A stretch of DNA of 33,201 bases from Parachlorella kessleri. Lineage: Eukaryota > Chlorophyta > Trebouxiophyceae > Chlorellales > Chlorellaceae. The notes under the pieces are model-generated. The model was not told the DNA's origin. It made no database searches and worked only from the letters and a program-made list of their open reading frames with translations. Location: assembly GCA_001598975.1 (NCBI GenBank), contig BBXU01001355.1, positions 1 through 33,201 of the forward strand, read 5' to 3'. The position numbers and the translations under genes were made by a program. Shown here piece after piece: positions 9,947 through 21,200 of the stretch. Positions within the stretch are counted from its first letter, which is position 1, and every line of letters begins with the position of its first letter.

Positions 9947-12900
9947 ATGTTGAGGGCTCTAGGGCGCGTGCGAAGGTCTCTGCACGTCAGGAGCGCAGCT
10001 TCGATCGCAGTTCAGCGGGACCCTGCCTTTGCCACCGTGACAGACCAAGATATCGAAGTCTTCAGGGACATCTTGGGAGGGCCCAGTGGCCTTATAACTG
10101 ACCAGCATGACCTGCAGCCATACAACACGTAAGCAAGGGCATTGCATGGGCTTGACATGGCCTGACGGGCCTGTGTGATGGAGCATTGCTGGGTTTTTGA
10201 CAGACATGCGCACCTCCTCCTCAACCCTTCCAGGGACTGGATGGGCAAGTATAGAGGCAGCAGCAGGGTGGCACTTAAGCCAAAGACGACCCAGCAGGTG
10301 TCCCATATCCTGAGGCACTGCAACGAGCGACGGCTGGCGGTGGTGCCCCAAGGCGGCAACACAGGCCTTGTGGGGGGCAGCGTGCCTGTAGGAGATGAGG
10401 TTGTATTGAATTTGTCCGGCATGAACACTATTTCATCATTTGATCAGGTGAGACTGGGGTCGGCTGGTCAGCTAGGATAAATGCTGTGCTGACACGCTTG
10501 GGGCGCGGGGGTTACAACTATTTGCAGCCAGGGAGGAAAGGAGTATTGAAGACGTTGCCGAGAACCTTGGAGCACATGCAAAAGTTTGGGGAAGGGGCGC
10601 CATTGACTTACCTACGATGGGAACACACACTGTGTTGGCCTATGATGTCTGACCTGCCACCCCCCAGGTCAGTGGGGTGCTGGTGTGCCAAGCCGGCTGC
10701 ATTCTGGAAGCCCTTGACAACCATGTCTCAGATCTTGGTTACACCATGCCCCTGGACCTTGGCGCCAAGGGAAGCTGCCAGATAGGGGGCAATGTCGCCA
10801 CCAATGCAGGCAAGCTCTTGGCTCCTTGCTGTGTCTATGCCACCCCGCCAGGGCTGTGTCCCTCAGTGGCGTGTGGTCAGGTGCATGATGCTGCCTCCAT
10901 GGCTGTGACTGTATATTGGTGCAGCCCTCCTGTTGTTGTGGGGGTGGTTGTCTGATGACATAATTGCCTTTCATCCTCACTGAACAGCGCACCATGTTGC
11001 ACGCAGGGGGCCTGCGGCTGTTGCGGTATGGGTCCATGCATGCCAACACTCTGGGCCTGGAGGTGGTCCTAGCTGATGGGCGGGTGCTGGATTTGCTATC
11101 CTCTCTTCGGAAGGACAACACAGGGTGCGAAGTTTATCGCGCAGGCTGGCAGCTGTGCTGACATGGATGGGCCTGGCATGGACCAGCTAAAGTGGGCAAC
11201 GCACAGCACTAGCGTCATTTGCCTGGTGCAAGTGGCCCCAAAGCCTAGGATCTGGGCTCCTGGCTAACCTGATGCCGAAAACCCCTTTTCATTTTCATGA
11301 AGTTGAACATGAACATGTGGCCGCCTCGTACCTTGATTTTTCTGCCCATCGCGCAGCGCAGGTACGACCTGAAGCACTTGTTCATAGGGTCGGAGGGCAC
11401 CCTGGGCGTGATCACGGCTGTGTCGCTGCTTTGTCCACCCAAGCCCACCTCAGTGAATGTGACCTACTTAGCTTGCCCCTCATTTGAGGCTGCCCAGCAG
11501 GTGCGATGCATTTTGCACCTGAGGGACGGATTGTCTATCGAGCCGTCAGTGGCTTAGTTCCAGTAATGCAGCAATGCATGCTACGAGTGTCAGGCTACAT
11601 GGTGATGGACTAGGAAGGCCTTTTTTGCCAGTTGACCCTCATGGGTTGTGCTTGTGCTGGCAGAGCTGGAGCAGAGAGCGCATTTGCAACTCGCTATGCT
11701 GGGGCCGCTACATTCTCACACGCGTGGTGCATGGTGCCCTTACAGGTCTTTGTCAGGGCCAAGCAGCAGTTGGGAGAGGTGCTCTCAGCATTTGAGTTCC
11801 TGGATCGGGCGTCGCTGGATGTCACTCTGGAGCACCTACCTTTTGCCAAGGACCCCCTCCCTGAGTCACAGGTAAGCAATTGAGGTAGGGGCCATGGCTG
11901 CTGTGCAGCTGGCTTGTGCGGCACCCCCTACAAAGGATTCTTGTCTGATTCCACCTGTGTGGAAGACATAATCGCTGCCAATGAAGCCATGATGCTCTCT
12001 GCAGGCTCCCTTCTACTTGGTAGTGGAGACCTCCGGCAGTAATGTTGAGCATGATGCTGCCAAGCTGGAGGAGTTTCTTGAATCGGTGAGGGGGTTTGGC
12101 GAGAGGGGCCCGCCTAATTAGGAGCATCGTTATGGTGCCCGAAGCTTGGTTCTGCTAGTCTTCCCAAAGCTACACGGTTTGGGTCACGCCGAAGTGACGT
12201 CAAGCCATATCATGGAGGTTCTGCCCATGACTCATGCAGGAGTTGTGCTGCAGGTTATGGGCGAAGGCTTGGTGTCAGATGGGACGATAGCTCAGGACAG
12301 CACCCAGGCTAAGGCCATCTGGTACATCCGGGAGGGCATCACAGAGGCCCTCAGACATCGAGGTGCGGCTGTAAGCACCTGAGCGAGTTAGGTGCAGCAA
12401 CTGGCGAGCAATCCAGGCAGAGCATGTACAGTCTTGCTTGATGTTTGTACCGTCACTCTGGCGCATCATCATCCATGATGGTTGCGTGAGGGGTTTTGAT
12501 GAGTCATGGTTCCCGTGGATGGTTGCATCTAATGCGCTACTCAATGCGCATTATGCCTAAGCGTAGGCCTGGGTGCTGTACCCAAGCTGAGGCTACCCTG
12601 CGCCCCCTTGCAGGCGCCATCTACAAGTACGACGTTAGCCTCCCAGTCGCCCGCATGTATGAGCTGGTAGAGGACATGCGCAAGCGGCTGGCAGGCTGGC
12701 CTGCCGGCTGGACAGGCAGCAAGCTCATCCCTGGCAGCCAGCGCGAGGTACCTATCTCTGTGGTGGGCTATGGCCACTTGGGTGATGGCAACCTGCACCT
12801 GAACGTCTCAGCAGCCAGCTACGACGAGGCCCTGCGGCAGCAGATCGAGCCGTTTGTGTATGAGTGGACCTCTGGCCACAGGGGCAGCATCAGCGCTGAG

Positions 12901-13038
12901 CACGGCCTGGGCCGCATGAAGGCGGACTGCATCGGCTACTCCAAGCCGCCGTTGGCAGTGGACCTCATGCGACAGATGAAGCAAGTGCTGGACCCCAGCG
13001 GGATACTCAACCCGTACAAAGTGTTGCCGCAGGCATAA
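9947..13038 (+). CDS. D2HGDH: D-2-hydroxyglutarate dehydrogenase, mitochondrial (9 exons)
   Basis: Exons 9947-10128, 10234-10447, 10668-10809, 11007-11124, 11362-11500, 11746-11871, 12005-12085, 12254-12362 and 12614-13038 encode 511 residues. This FAD enzyme oxidises D-2-hydroxyglutarate to 2-oxoglutarate in mitochondria, passing electrons to ETF in plants. The N-terminus ([19 protein letters not shown]) is a typical mitochondrial presequence. The FAD-binding part carries [14 protein letters not shown] (99-112), [17 protein letters not shown] and [12 protein letters not shown]. The C-terminal part carries [18 protein letters not shown], the metal-binding [13 protein letters not shown] (422-434) and ISAEHGLG (463-470), ending NPYKVLPQA as in plant enzymes. 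Intron 3 needs a GC donor (CAG|GCAAGC at 10810) to keep the invariant NAGGLR. A ~13-residue Trp/Pro/Gly insertion (around 397-415) precedes the metal site. Length and motifs indicate a functional gene. Confidence 0.96.
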
Positions 13039-13492
13039 GTCTGCGGTTGGGTGACGCATGGGGTCGGCTACCCTTAGTAGAAGCCTACTTGCGCAGACTC
13101 AAGCAGGTGCAACACTGGCAGCCCAAGTTGGTTCAATGTCTACCCCTTTTCATGGTCCTGGTCCTCACTCCCGGTTCCAGCACCGCTGCAGCCATTGTAC
13201 CTGTAGTAGTCTGAGGTGCACGCCAGGCTCCAGCGCCAGCAGTTGTGGCAGCCCTTTGGCAACAGTAAATCAGATTAGAGTGAAAGGTGTAAATGGATCG
13301 GATGAGCCAAGATAGGCGTGCAGGGAGGCCTGCCCATGGCCTGCCAGGACGACTAACTTGTGACTAAATTGGTGCTCTGCATGCTGTCCGCTACGGAAAG
13401 TCCCACACACAGGAGACCTTCCTCTCGATCATATCACAAGCTACGTTTTTCATAAAGTCCACGAGCGCTTGCCAGTTGATGGCGTCTTTCTG
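13039..13492. other. 454-bp gap between D2HGDH and the 212-residue protein gene
   Basis: This holds the presumed D2HGDH 3' UTR (TGTAA at 13288) and the upstream region of the next gene. I see no further gene, although an undetected 5' exon of the downstream gene cannot be excluded. Confidence 0.5.
13288..13292 (+). terminator. Candidate TGTAA polyadenylation signal for D2HGDH
   Basis: TGTAA lies about 250 nt past the D2HGDH stop codon and 200 nt before the next gene's start. Confidence 0.4.
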
Positions 13493-14545
13493 ATGGGGAG
13501 AGCAAGAGATACTGGCGCACCAGGCAGTTTGGGCGAGGAGCGCTGCACAGTTTACAGCAGTTTGGAAGGAGCTCCACTATCGTACATGGGGAGCCAGCTG
13601 GAGTTCACACAGGAGCAGCTCTTGTCAACAGCGAGTAGACTTCTTCGCGTCTTGTTGAGTTCTCCAGCACCTGTGTTGCACTCTCAGCTGCGAGCCAAAG
13701 TTCTAGGCGTGGGCGACAGCAGCGAGACTAGGTGAGCGCAGCAGCTGTTGGGAGCATGCACCCAGGCTGCAGTTCCCTCCGCTTGCAGGCTGGTTAGCTG
13801 TTGCTTGTTGAGCTTTGAACATGGCTTTTAACATTTTTGGCTGAGGTAGGCTGGTGGCCTTTATGCAGCAAGTGCCTCTTCGAGGTAGCAGTTGCGACCT
13901 TGTCAGACCAAGGCTTTCTGATCCGTCATGGCTTGGCAGGCGGCAACACAGCACTGTATTCTATCCTTGAGGCGGCACGCAGCAGGTATGTGTCGCTACC
14001 AAGTTATGGGCCTCCTCTTGCTCGTTGATGCGTCTTACTTGCAACATGTCTCCAGCTGTCCCATGGAGAAGCAGGGCTAGAATTTACCCCAGCTGCATTT
14101 GACTGCACTCCTTCAGGGCTGAGGATGTTGCTTTTAGAGAGTTCCCCGACGACACCCGCTTCGTGTACACTGCCTCACGAGTGGCAGCACGTGTGCCCTG
14201 CTCTCTAAGCCGCCGACATGGGTCACCCAGGCAGCTTGCAGCTCGCACGCGAGGTGGGTAGCTATTGATGGGTTGGGAGAGCCCTCAAATCAATGGTTGC
14301 ACTGTGTTTCTGGTGAATTATGATCCCTTGAGGAGCCAGACAAGCTTTAGTGATGGACAAGCTTATGTATGCTGTACAACCTTTCTTTGGGTACCTTAGA
14401 GGATTGGGCTGACGGTGCAGGCGTGGAGAAGACTAGTGGCGCACGCGGGAGGAACAAGCGAGGTGGCGATGATGCATCACAGCTTTTGCAGAAGCGCAAG
14501 AAAGCTGACAGCTGCTTTGATTCGCCGATGAGCATGAGCCCATGA
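13493..14545 (+). CDS. Hypothetical protein, 212 residues, 4 exons, possible winged-helix fold
   Basis: Exons 13493-13731, 13869-13985, 14117-14253 and 14400-14545 join with all phases closing. I do not recognise the family. The first ~80 residues contain an amphipathic helix pair (LLSTASRLLRVLLSS, then LHSQLRAKVLG). These are followed by KCLFEVAVATLSDQGFLIRHG and then a strand-like turn (GNTALYSILEAARSR). The order helix-helix-helix-hairpin is what a winged-helix domain looks like, but this is inference. The middle (FREFPDDTRFVYTASRVAARV) is well ordered. The C-terminus is hydrophilic and basic, with KRGGDD and QKRKKADS suggesting nuclear localisation, ending SPMSMSP. Intron donors (GTGAGC, GTATGT, GTGGGT) and acceptors are normal. 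ATG 13493 is the first in frame; an upstream exon could exist. Confidence 0.6.
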
Positions 14546-15231
14546 CGAAGCAGCGATCCTTCAGTTTTGTAGTATTTTGCACCCAACCGTGCCACTCAAC
14601 TTGTATTTTCATTGTCTGGTTACATCGTCTGTCACTGTCACTTGTGCACATTGCGCATTGTATAGTACACTTCAAGTTATGAGGGAGCTCTAGGTGAAGC
14701 TGCCAACTAACTCTGCTAGCTAGAGCGGCATGCGCTGGTGTGACTCAATAGAGTAGTGCGGAACAGTGTCTTAGGGATGATATCTACTGGGTGGTACCAG
14801 TTAGATTTGCCCTTGGGTCTGTTATCAGTAGTGGTATGTGGCGAATTCTAGCACTAGGAAAAAATGATATTTATACCAAGGCCTGTATCAGTGACTGGGA
14901 GCGTGGGCTTGTTAGATAATCTTCACCAACGTGGCAAAACACGACACCAACTGCTCTGCCATCTTTGACAGTGCGGGTGCCAACCTCCCTGCATGTATCT
15001 TGGATGGGCCTCCTGGCCAAGGTGACTGACATGAGCTGGCCTGCTATGTGAGCATGTATGTGAGCAACCTCGTGGTATGCCCCACCAGCCATCGTGCTAC
15101 CCATGCTGCCTCCGGGCCAGCGCGCAAGATGGCCCTCATAGCGAGTCTGATCTTCTACTTGCAAGCGATGCTGCTAATATCCATATCCTAGTATCGCTGC
15201 CCAGGTGTCCTCGAACTGGTTCTAGGACCCG
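14546..15231. other. 686-bp gap upstream of the TARBP1-like gene
   Basis: This contains the presumed 3' UTR of the 212-residue protein gene and the promoter of the methyltransferase gene. No coding frame in it looks real, and I saw no repeat or RNA gene. Confidence 0.5.
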
Positions 15232-18200
15232 ATGGTGGCGCAGCTTGGGGAGCTCCTGCATAGCTTGCGGGCTATCACGTCGTACACTGACTTTGACGAA
15301 GCTGTCAAGCTCCACGCAGCACTGCTGATCAGCGTCCCACCCAGCGACTTACTATCCCACCTCCTAAGGGAGGCCAGGGAGCTCCACCAGCAGCCACCGC
15401 CAGAAGGCGAAGCTGTGCGCCTGCTATGGACGCTAGCGGCCGCAGCTACTGTTGGCCTCCGCCGCTGCCAGCCCGATGAAGCCGCGCCTTGGGTATGTTC
15501 AGCCGCCGCCAACATGTACCTCCCACTCCTGCAGGCGTCTCTTTGTGCCCAGCCGCCACTCCCCAGCCTTGCGATATTGCAGCACCTGGCTGGCTTCCTC
15601 TGCAACTGTGGCTTGTGGGAGTTGGCCTGCAGCTTGGTGCTTGCTGTGGTTGATTGTGAGCCGGAGCCAGCAACTAGGAGAAGCTGGGAGGCGCAGGCCT
15701 CAATGCCAGCAGATTGGAAGGCAGCCTTGCAGCAGCTCCCCCTGGCAGTTGTGATACAGCTGGCTGCCTGCGTTATAGATGCAATGTTAAACGGCTTGCA
15801 GCATGGCCGGTGGGGCTCTCAGGCAGCAACTGAAGACGAAACCAGTGCTCAGCGCTTGCTTGCTACCGTTGTAAGCGAGGCTTTCGCGGGTGCCCTCAGC
15901 CTGCTGACCAACTCCCAGCTACCTGCAGTGCAGCAGGCCCTGGCAAGGTGCTGGATCCCAGCTGCTCTCAGAGCAGCAGAGCAGCTAGGCCATCTTGCAG
16001 ACTGCTTGGCGGCCCTGGCGGATACCTGCAGGCAAGCAGCAACTTGTGGTGGTCGTGCCCAGGACCTCTTTTGCCAACCCTGTCAGTTTGTCTGATCCAC
16101 ACTTGATATTCCATCCGCCGGCTCGATTGCACATATTACCGTTGTCACCATGGGGGTGTTCACGATGGGTACTCTGAGGTCGCTCTGCAACCCCGCAGGA
16201 CCCTCCTTGGCCAAGTCCAGCAAGCCTGTCAATTGGGCCTAGCACTGCTAGTCCAGTTCACCGCCCAGCTATTGCTGGAGGTGGCAGGGCAGGCACCCTT
16301 GCTGGGAGAGCCTCAACAGTGGCTTGCAGAGTGGCAGGAGCAGCAGGGCCAGTCCCAGCCGTTGTGGGTGCTGCTAAGGGAACTGCTGGTGAGCTGATAG
16401 TAGACTATCGTAGTATGTTGCATGCCTCAAAGACTTGCAGCCTTGGGCCGAGCCGTAAGAGTGTTGTGTGCTCGATGCAAGAGTTTGCTGACGGCGTGAG
16501 GTCCTAGGGTATTGGACCACCCCTTGGCTGTGCTTGCCTTGCAGCTGGACAGTGAGCCTCTCAACCGCAAGCGGGCTGCACATGTTCTGAAGGCAGCCAC
16601 GGATAGGGTGCCCTCCTTCCAGCTCTTCTTCAAGCTACTCGATACCCTAGAGAACTTCTCTCCTCACCTCATTCAAGTGGGTATTGCGTTCAGTAACCTC
16701 CTCGCCTGCCTGATTTTAAATGACTTCCTTATCGAGCGCTTGGCAAGGGACAGCGAGTATCATACATGATGTTGTAATGGTGGTTAGCGAGGTCAGAATG
16801 GGAAAGTTTACAGATAGATTCGTCCTCACTGTGGAGCTGAAAGTAAAGACACTTATCGACTTCTATACACCCTTGCAACGTAGGATGTGTGGGGCGACAT
16901 AAACAGGTTACATCCTCCACAAGGAGCCTCCCAGCCTCCCAGTGCCAGCACAGGCTCTCCAACAGTGCGCAGGAAGATTAGTAAGCAGCCCGCCGGCATG
17001 AAGGCCTCTGCCCAGGGGAAACAATCAGGGACTGACCAGCAGGAGCAGCAGCAGCGTGCCCAGCGGGACCCTGGTCAGGAACAGCTGCAAGCTGGTGGAG
17101 ACGGCAGCAGGGCCCCGGCCCTGCCTTTTGCCTGGATGCGTGTGCTGTGGGTGAGGGGTCTGACCCACCGCAACCCCCACGTGCAGCGTATAGTGCTTGG
17201 CAGCCTCCTGACCCGCGACTGGTGGGGTCAGGATCCCGCGGTTGGGGAGCACCTGAGGTCCATGCCAGTCAGCTTCTTGGGGCGGGACCTGCCGCATGCA
17301 CTGGGGCAGGCACACATACATAAGCAGGGCACCACAGCTGTGCTGGCTGCGGAAGTTGGCTGCCGCACTGGCAAGGCTGCTCCAGTGGCAGCAGGAGCGA
17401 CTGCAGGGGCAGAGCCTGCTCCTGACTGCGGCAGCACTAGGTGCAGCAACAGGAGCATCAGCAGCGGCAGCGATGTAGACCTCAGCATGGTTTCCATAGC
17501 TGCTGTGAGGCTGGTGCGGCAATATTGTGCGGTTGTGGAATGGCAACGGCAGCGGGAGTTGTTGCTATGCCTGCTGCATTTGCTTGCCTACACCGAACCT
17601 TCCCGCCTGCTATTCTGCACGGCTGTGGCTATGCTAGAAGTCGTAGCTGAGGCACAGGCCGCTTCGGCACCTAGCCAGGAAGCCCCGGTGATAGAAGAGG
17701 CCGAGCTTGTACGCAGCGAGGGTCAGCCAGCAACCCTTAGAAGTCATGGCCAGGCTGCTAACCAGGCCACTCGTGGATCTGGTAGCAGCAGCGCTAGCTT
17801 CAGAGATACCGGTGGCGAAGGTCCCATATTTGTCGGGTGGGATGACGAACTTGTTGAGCTGTTCCATCAGGCTTGCAAGAATGTTGGAAAGCAGGGTACT
17901 AGCAACTTCGTAATGGGCACGTACAAAGGTGGGTGGAAGCGGCCGTCTCTTGTTACTGCAAATGCTGCACATGACAGCCAACATCGGCATGTCAAACTAC
18001 ATCTGTGTCCAGCATCCGTCAGTGCATGTCCTCCTTCTTTGAACCCCCACCAAGGCCGGTATTGCATGAGATCAATCACTGCTCTCCAATACATGGCCTG
18101 CTGTGTGCGGAACCCTGGCCTCCTGCGCCTTGCGCGCTGACATGTGCTGGTCGGGGAACTCTCCCGATACTGGCAGGGGCTGCATTGTTGGTACCTGAGC

Positions 18201-21200
18201 TATGTCTTTTACTTACACACACCGTGTGTGTCCTGCCTGCTTGCAGGACTCTTGCATGCAGCCTCCTACATTGTGGAGGTGCAACAGGCAGGTCAAATGG
18301 GCCCCTTGGGTCAGTGGCTGGCAGACCTGCCTCTAGCCTTAGTTCAAGGGGGCGGCCCTCTCCATGGATCAGCGCAAGGTAGTGCGGCAGAAGCACTGGG
18401 GTGGGAGGGAGGATTGGCTGGCGCTAGGAGTGTCTGCAACCAAACTGAAGAAGTGTGGCGGGTCTGGACATTCGTTCTGTGCTTGGCAACTGCAGCTTTA
18501 TCTGACAATGCAATGCCTTGCTCAACTAGCGCGCTGGGGTGGTCTTTGAATCTGTCGAACCAGTATCTAATGCCCTGGTAAGTGGACTAAATTTGATGGA
18601 GTCTCGGTGTCGCGTTGTCATCGCTCAGGTTTACTCTCCTTGGTGCATTCTGCAGCGCTGTTGCACGCGTGCTGCCAGGAGCAGCTTCATGCCTTGCTCA
18701 CCACCCATGCAGCTACCTTCTCCTCAGCCACTAGCGGCCCTCCCACCCAATTTGGAACACCACCAGCCGGCCCGCTCTCACCAGGAGAGCTGCAGGCACT
18801 GCAAGGCCAAGCAGCGGGTATTGCCAGGCTGCTTTTTCTTGCCGTCGCTCCAGCGGGGGCGGGGCCCAGCACTGAGGGGCCAGCAAGTTGGGCGGCTGGA
18901 GAGATAGCCTCAGTCCTTCAGCCCCTGGCGGGCACCTTGGCCGTCATGTACCGCCGGCCGTACCTCGGCCGTGGCATGGCAGAGAGGAGCCTGGCACTTC
19001 TGGTCAGCCTATTGGAGGTGAGGCAGCCCAAAAGCTTGCTTGGATGCTTCAAGTTTGGCACAGCTGTCCCGATCTATGCGACCAGCCTCGCGTTGCTGTG
19101 ACTGCTCATGTGTCTCACATATGCTTCGCAGAGAAGGAGCACAACAGGGGAGCTGCCTGCAGGCGCAGCACAGCCTGCGCGCCCGTAGTTCCTTGAATTT
19201 CTGGTGTCATCCCTCAATAGGGGCCCCCAAACCCCTCCAGCTGACTCAATGTAGTGCGTGCAGGTCTGCAACCCCATCCACACCACTCCTCGTGACCTGT
19301 CAGCCGCTGCCCTCCACTGCTGGCTGGCACAGCTGCTTGTTGACTGCGCTGAGGAGCTGTGCTCCTACACACTCATGAAGAGCCAGGCCCTCTGGACTGC
19401 ACCAACTGTGCACAACTCGGGCGGTCATGCTCAGCCCAGTGGTAGAGGGGCAGCAGCTGTCCCTCTAGCAGAGGAGCTTGCTGCGTCACTGAGCCTGGCG
19501 CTGCTGTGTGTGCGCTGCCTGACTGGCGTCCTCCCACTGCTGGCAACCAGCCAGTCTGCAGCATGCTTTGGCGGCCAGCAGCAGCAGCAGCGGCGGCGGC
19601 AACATGACATGGCAACGGAGAGCTGTGGGGCTGCGCTGCGGCGCTGCAGCGAGGCTCTGCTGAGCCTGGTGGAGGGCTTTGCTGTTAGCTATGACCGGCT
19701 AAGCTGTAGCAAAGAGGCAGGGGCAGCCGCAAGCATACCCGGCAGTGAGGCACTTGGGGTGACGGCGCAGGCGGCAAGCAGTGGGCCCTCGTTGGAGGAA
19801 ACAACGGTGGATCCCGTGATGCGGGAGGTGTCAACAAGGCAGCTGGAGTGCTTGGCAGCATGCCTGGCTGGCCTTGCAGCCGCGGCCACCACACCAGACG
19901 ACCCTCCCTCAGCCCTGCCGCTCCCCAGCCTCGCTGCTCTCCCAGGCCGGCTGCTGCCTATCTTGCTGAATCTTCACAGTCGCGAAGTCGGCAGGCCCGG
20001 TGCAGTGCAGTACAGTAAGTGGTGGTGGCGGGCAGTGGACAGCCTGCTGGACCTGCAGCGGCAGCCGGTGCCGGAGAGTCTTGGGGGCGAGGTCGCAGGG
20101 CGGCTGCTAGGGTTAGCGATCAGTGGCCTTGCCACAGGCCATCGCTCATACCTCATTCCCACGCTGCGCTGTGTGAGGTGAGCACTGCCGCAATGCGGGG
20201 GCAGGCAGCGTGGTCGATGGTTGTAAGACTGTGCTGCCGGTTTGCACCCACAGCTCATGCTGGGCACCTGGCCTGGGATTGTCCATATCCGACGGGACCA
20301 GCTTGCACCCCCAAGCCAGCTTGCCTCCCCTTGAGTGCCACTGGTGAGAAGTGCGGCTGCTGCTGGTCCTGTTGCAGAGCCCTCCTGCCACTGGCTGTTC
20401 GCAACCAGCCTACCATGCTGCAGCACGCCTTAGACAGCAGAGTTGAGGCAGCTCACGACCCCGCTGCCGAGGGTCTTGCTGGCCTGCTGAGCTGGCTCTA
20501 CAGCTCAGCATGGGCAGCGTGCACGGATGCTATCAGGCGGCAGACGGGCATGACGGCCGCCCTGGTGGCTACCTGCCTGCACCCAGCCCTGTTCGATATT
20601 CAGACTGCGGACGACAGCAGGTGAGCTGCTGCTGCTGCTGCTTGAGGGAGGGCTGGCGAGGCTTGCAGGCATAAGGACGGCTGGGGGGCATGTGGCTGAT
20701 GCCAGCTGCGCATGCTTAGGAACAGGTTCGACCCTCCCCTTTGTGGTCAGGCGCTCATTGGCTCCAGGCCCGTCCTCCCCAGATCGCATTGGTGCCCTTT
20801 GGCCACTTGGATATGCACGCGAGCTTCCCTCCTTGCTGTAGGATCGCCCTCCACTCGGAAGGGGGCCCGGTGAGGTGGCTGGTCGACCAATTGATAGCAG
20901 TGGGCCAGCGCTCAACGCGGGTCATGGCACTCACAGCGCTGCAGCTGTGCGGCCTCTGGGGCCGCCGGCCAGCAGCGGCTGTGCCGTACTGGGATGTTTT
21001 GCAGGGGCTGTGCCTGTATGGTGTGGCGGAGGAAGGCGGCGACAGGGTGAGTTCTTTTTGGCTAGGGGCATTTTGGCTACAGGGTGAGTTCTTGTTGGCT
21101 AGGGGCATTTTGGCTCCAGGGTGAGTTCTTTTTGGCTAGGGACATTTTGGCTAAAAACATGTCAGGGTAGGAGTTGAAGGTGAGGCTGCTACGGTTGATG

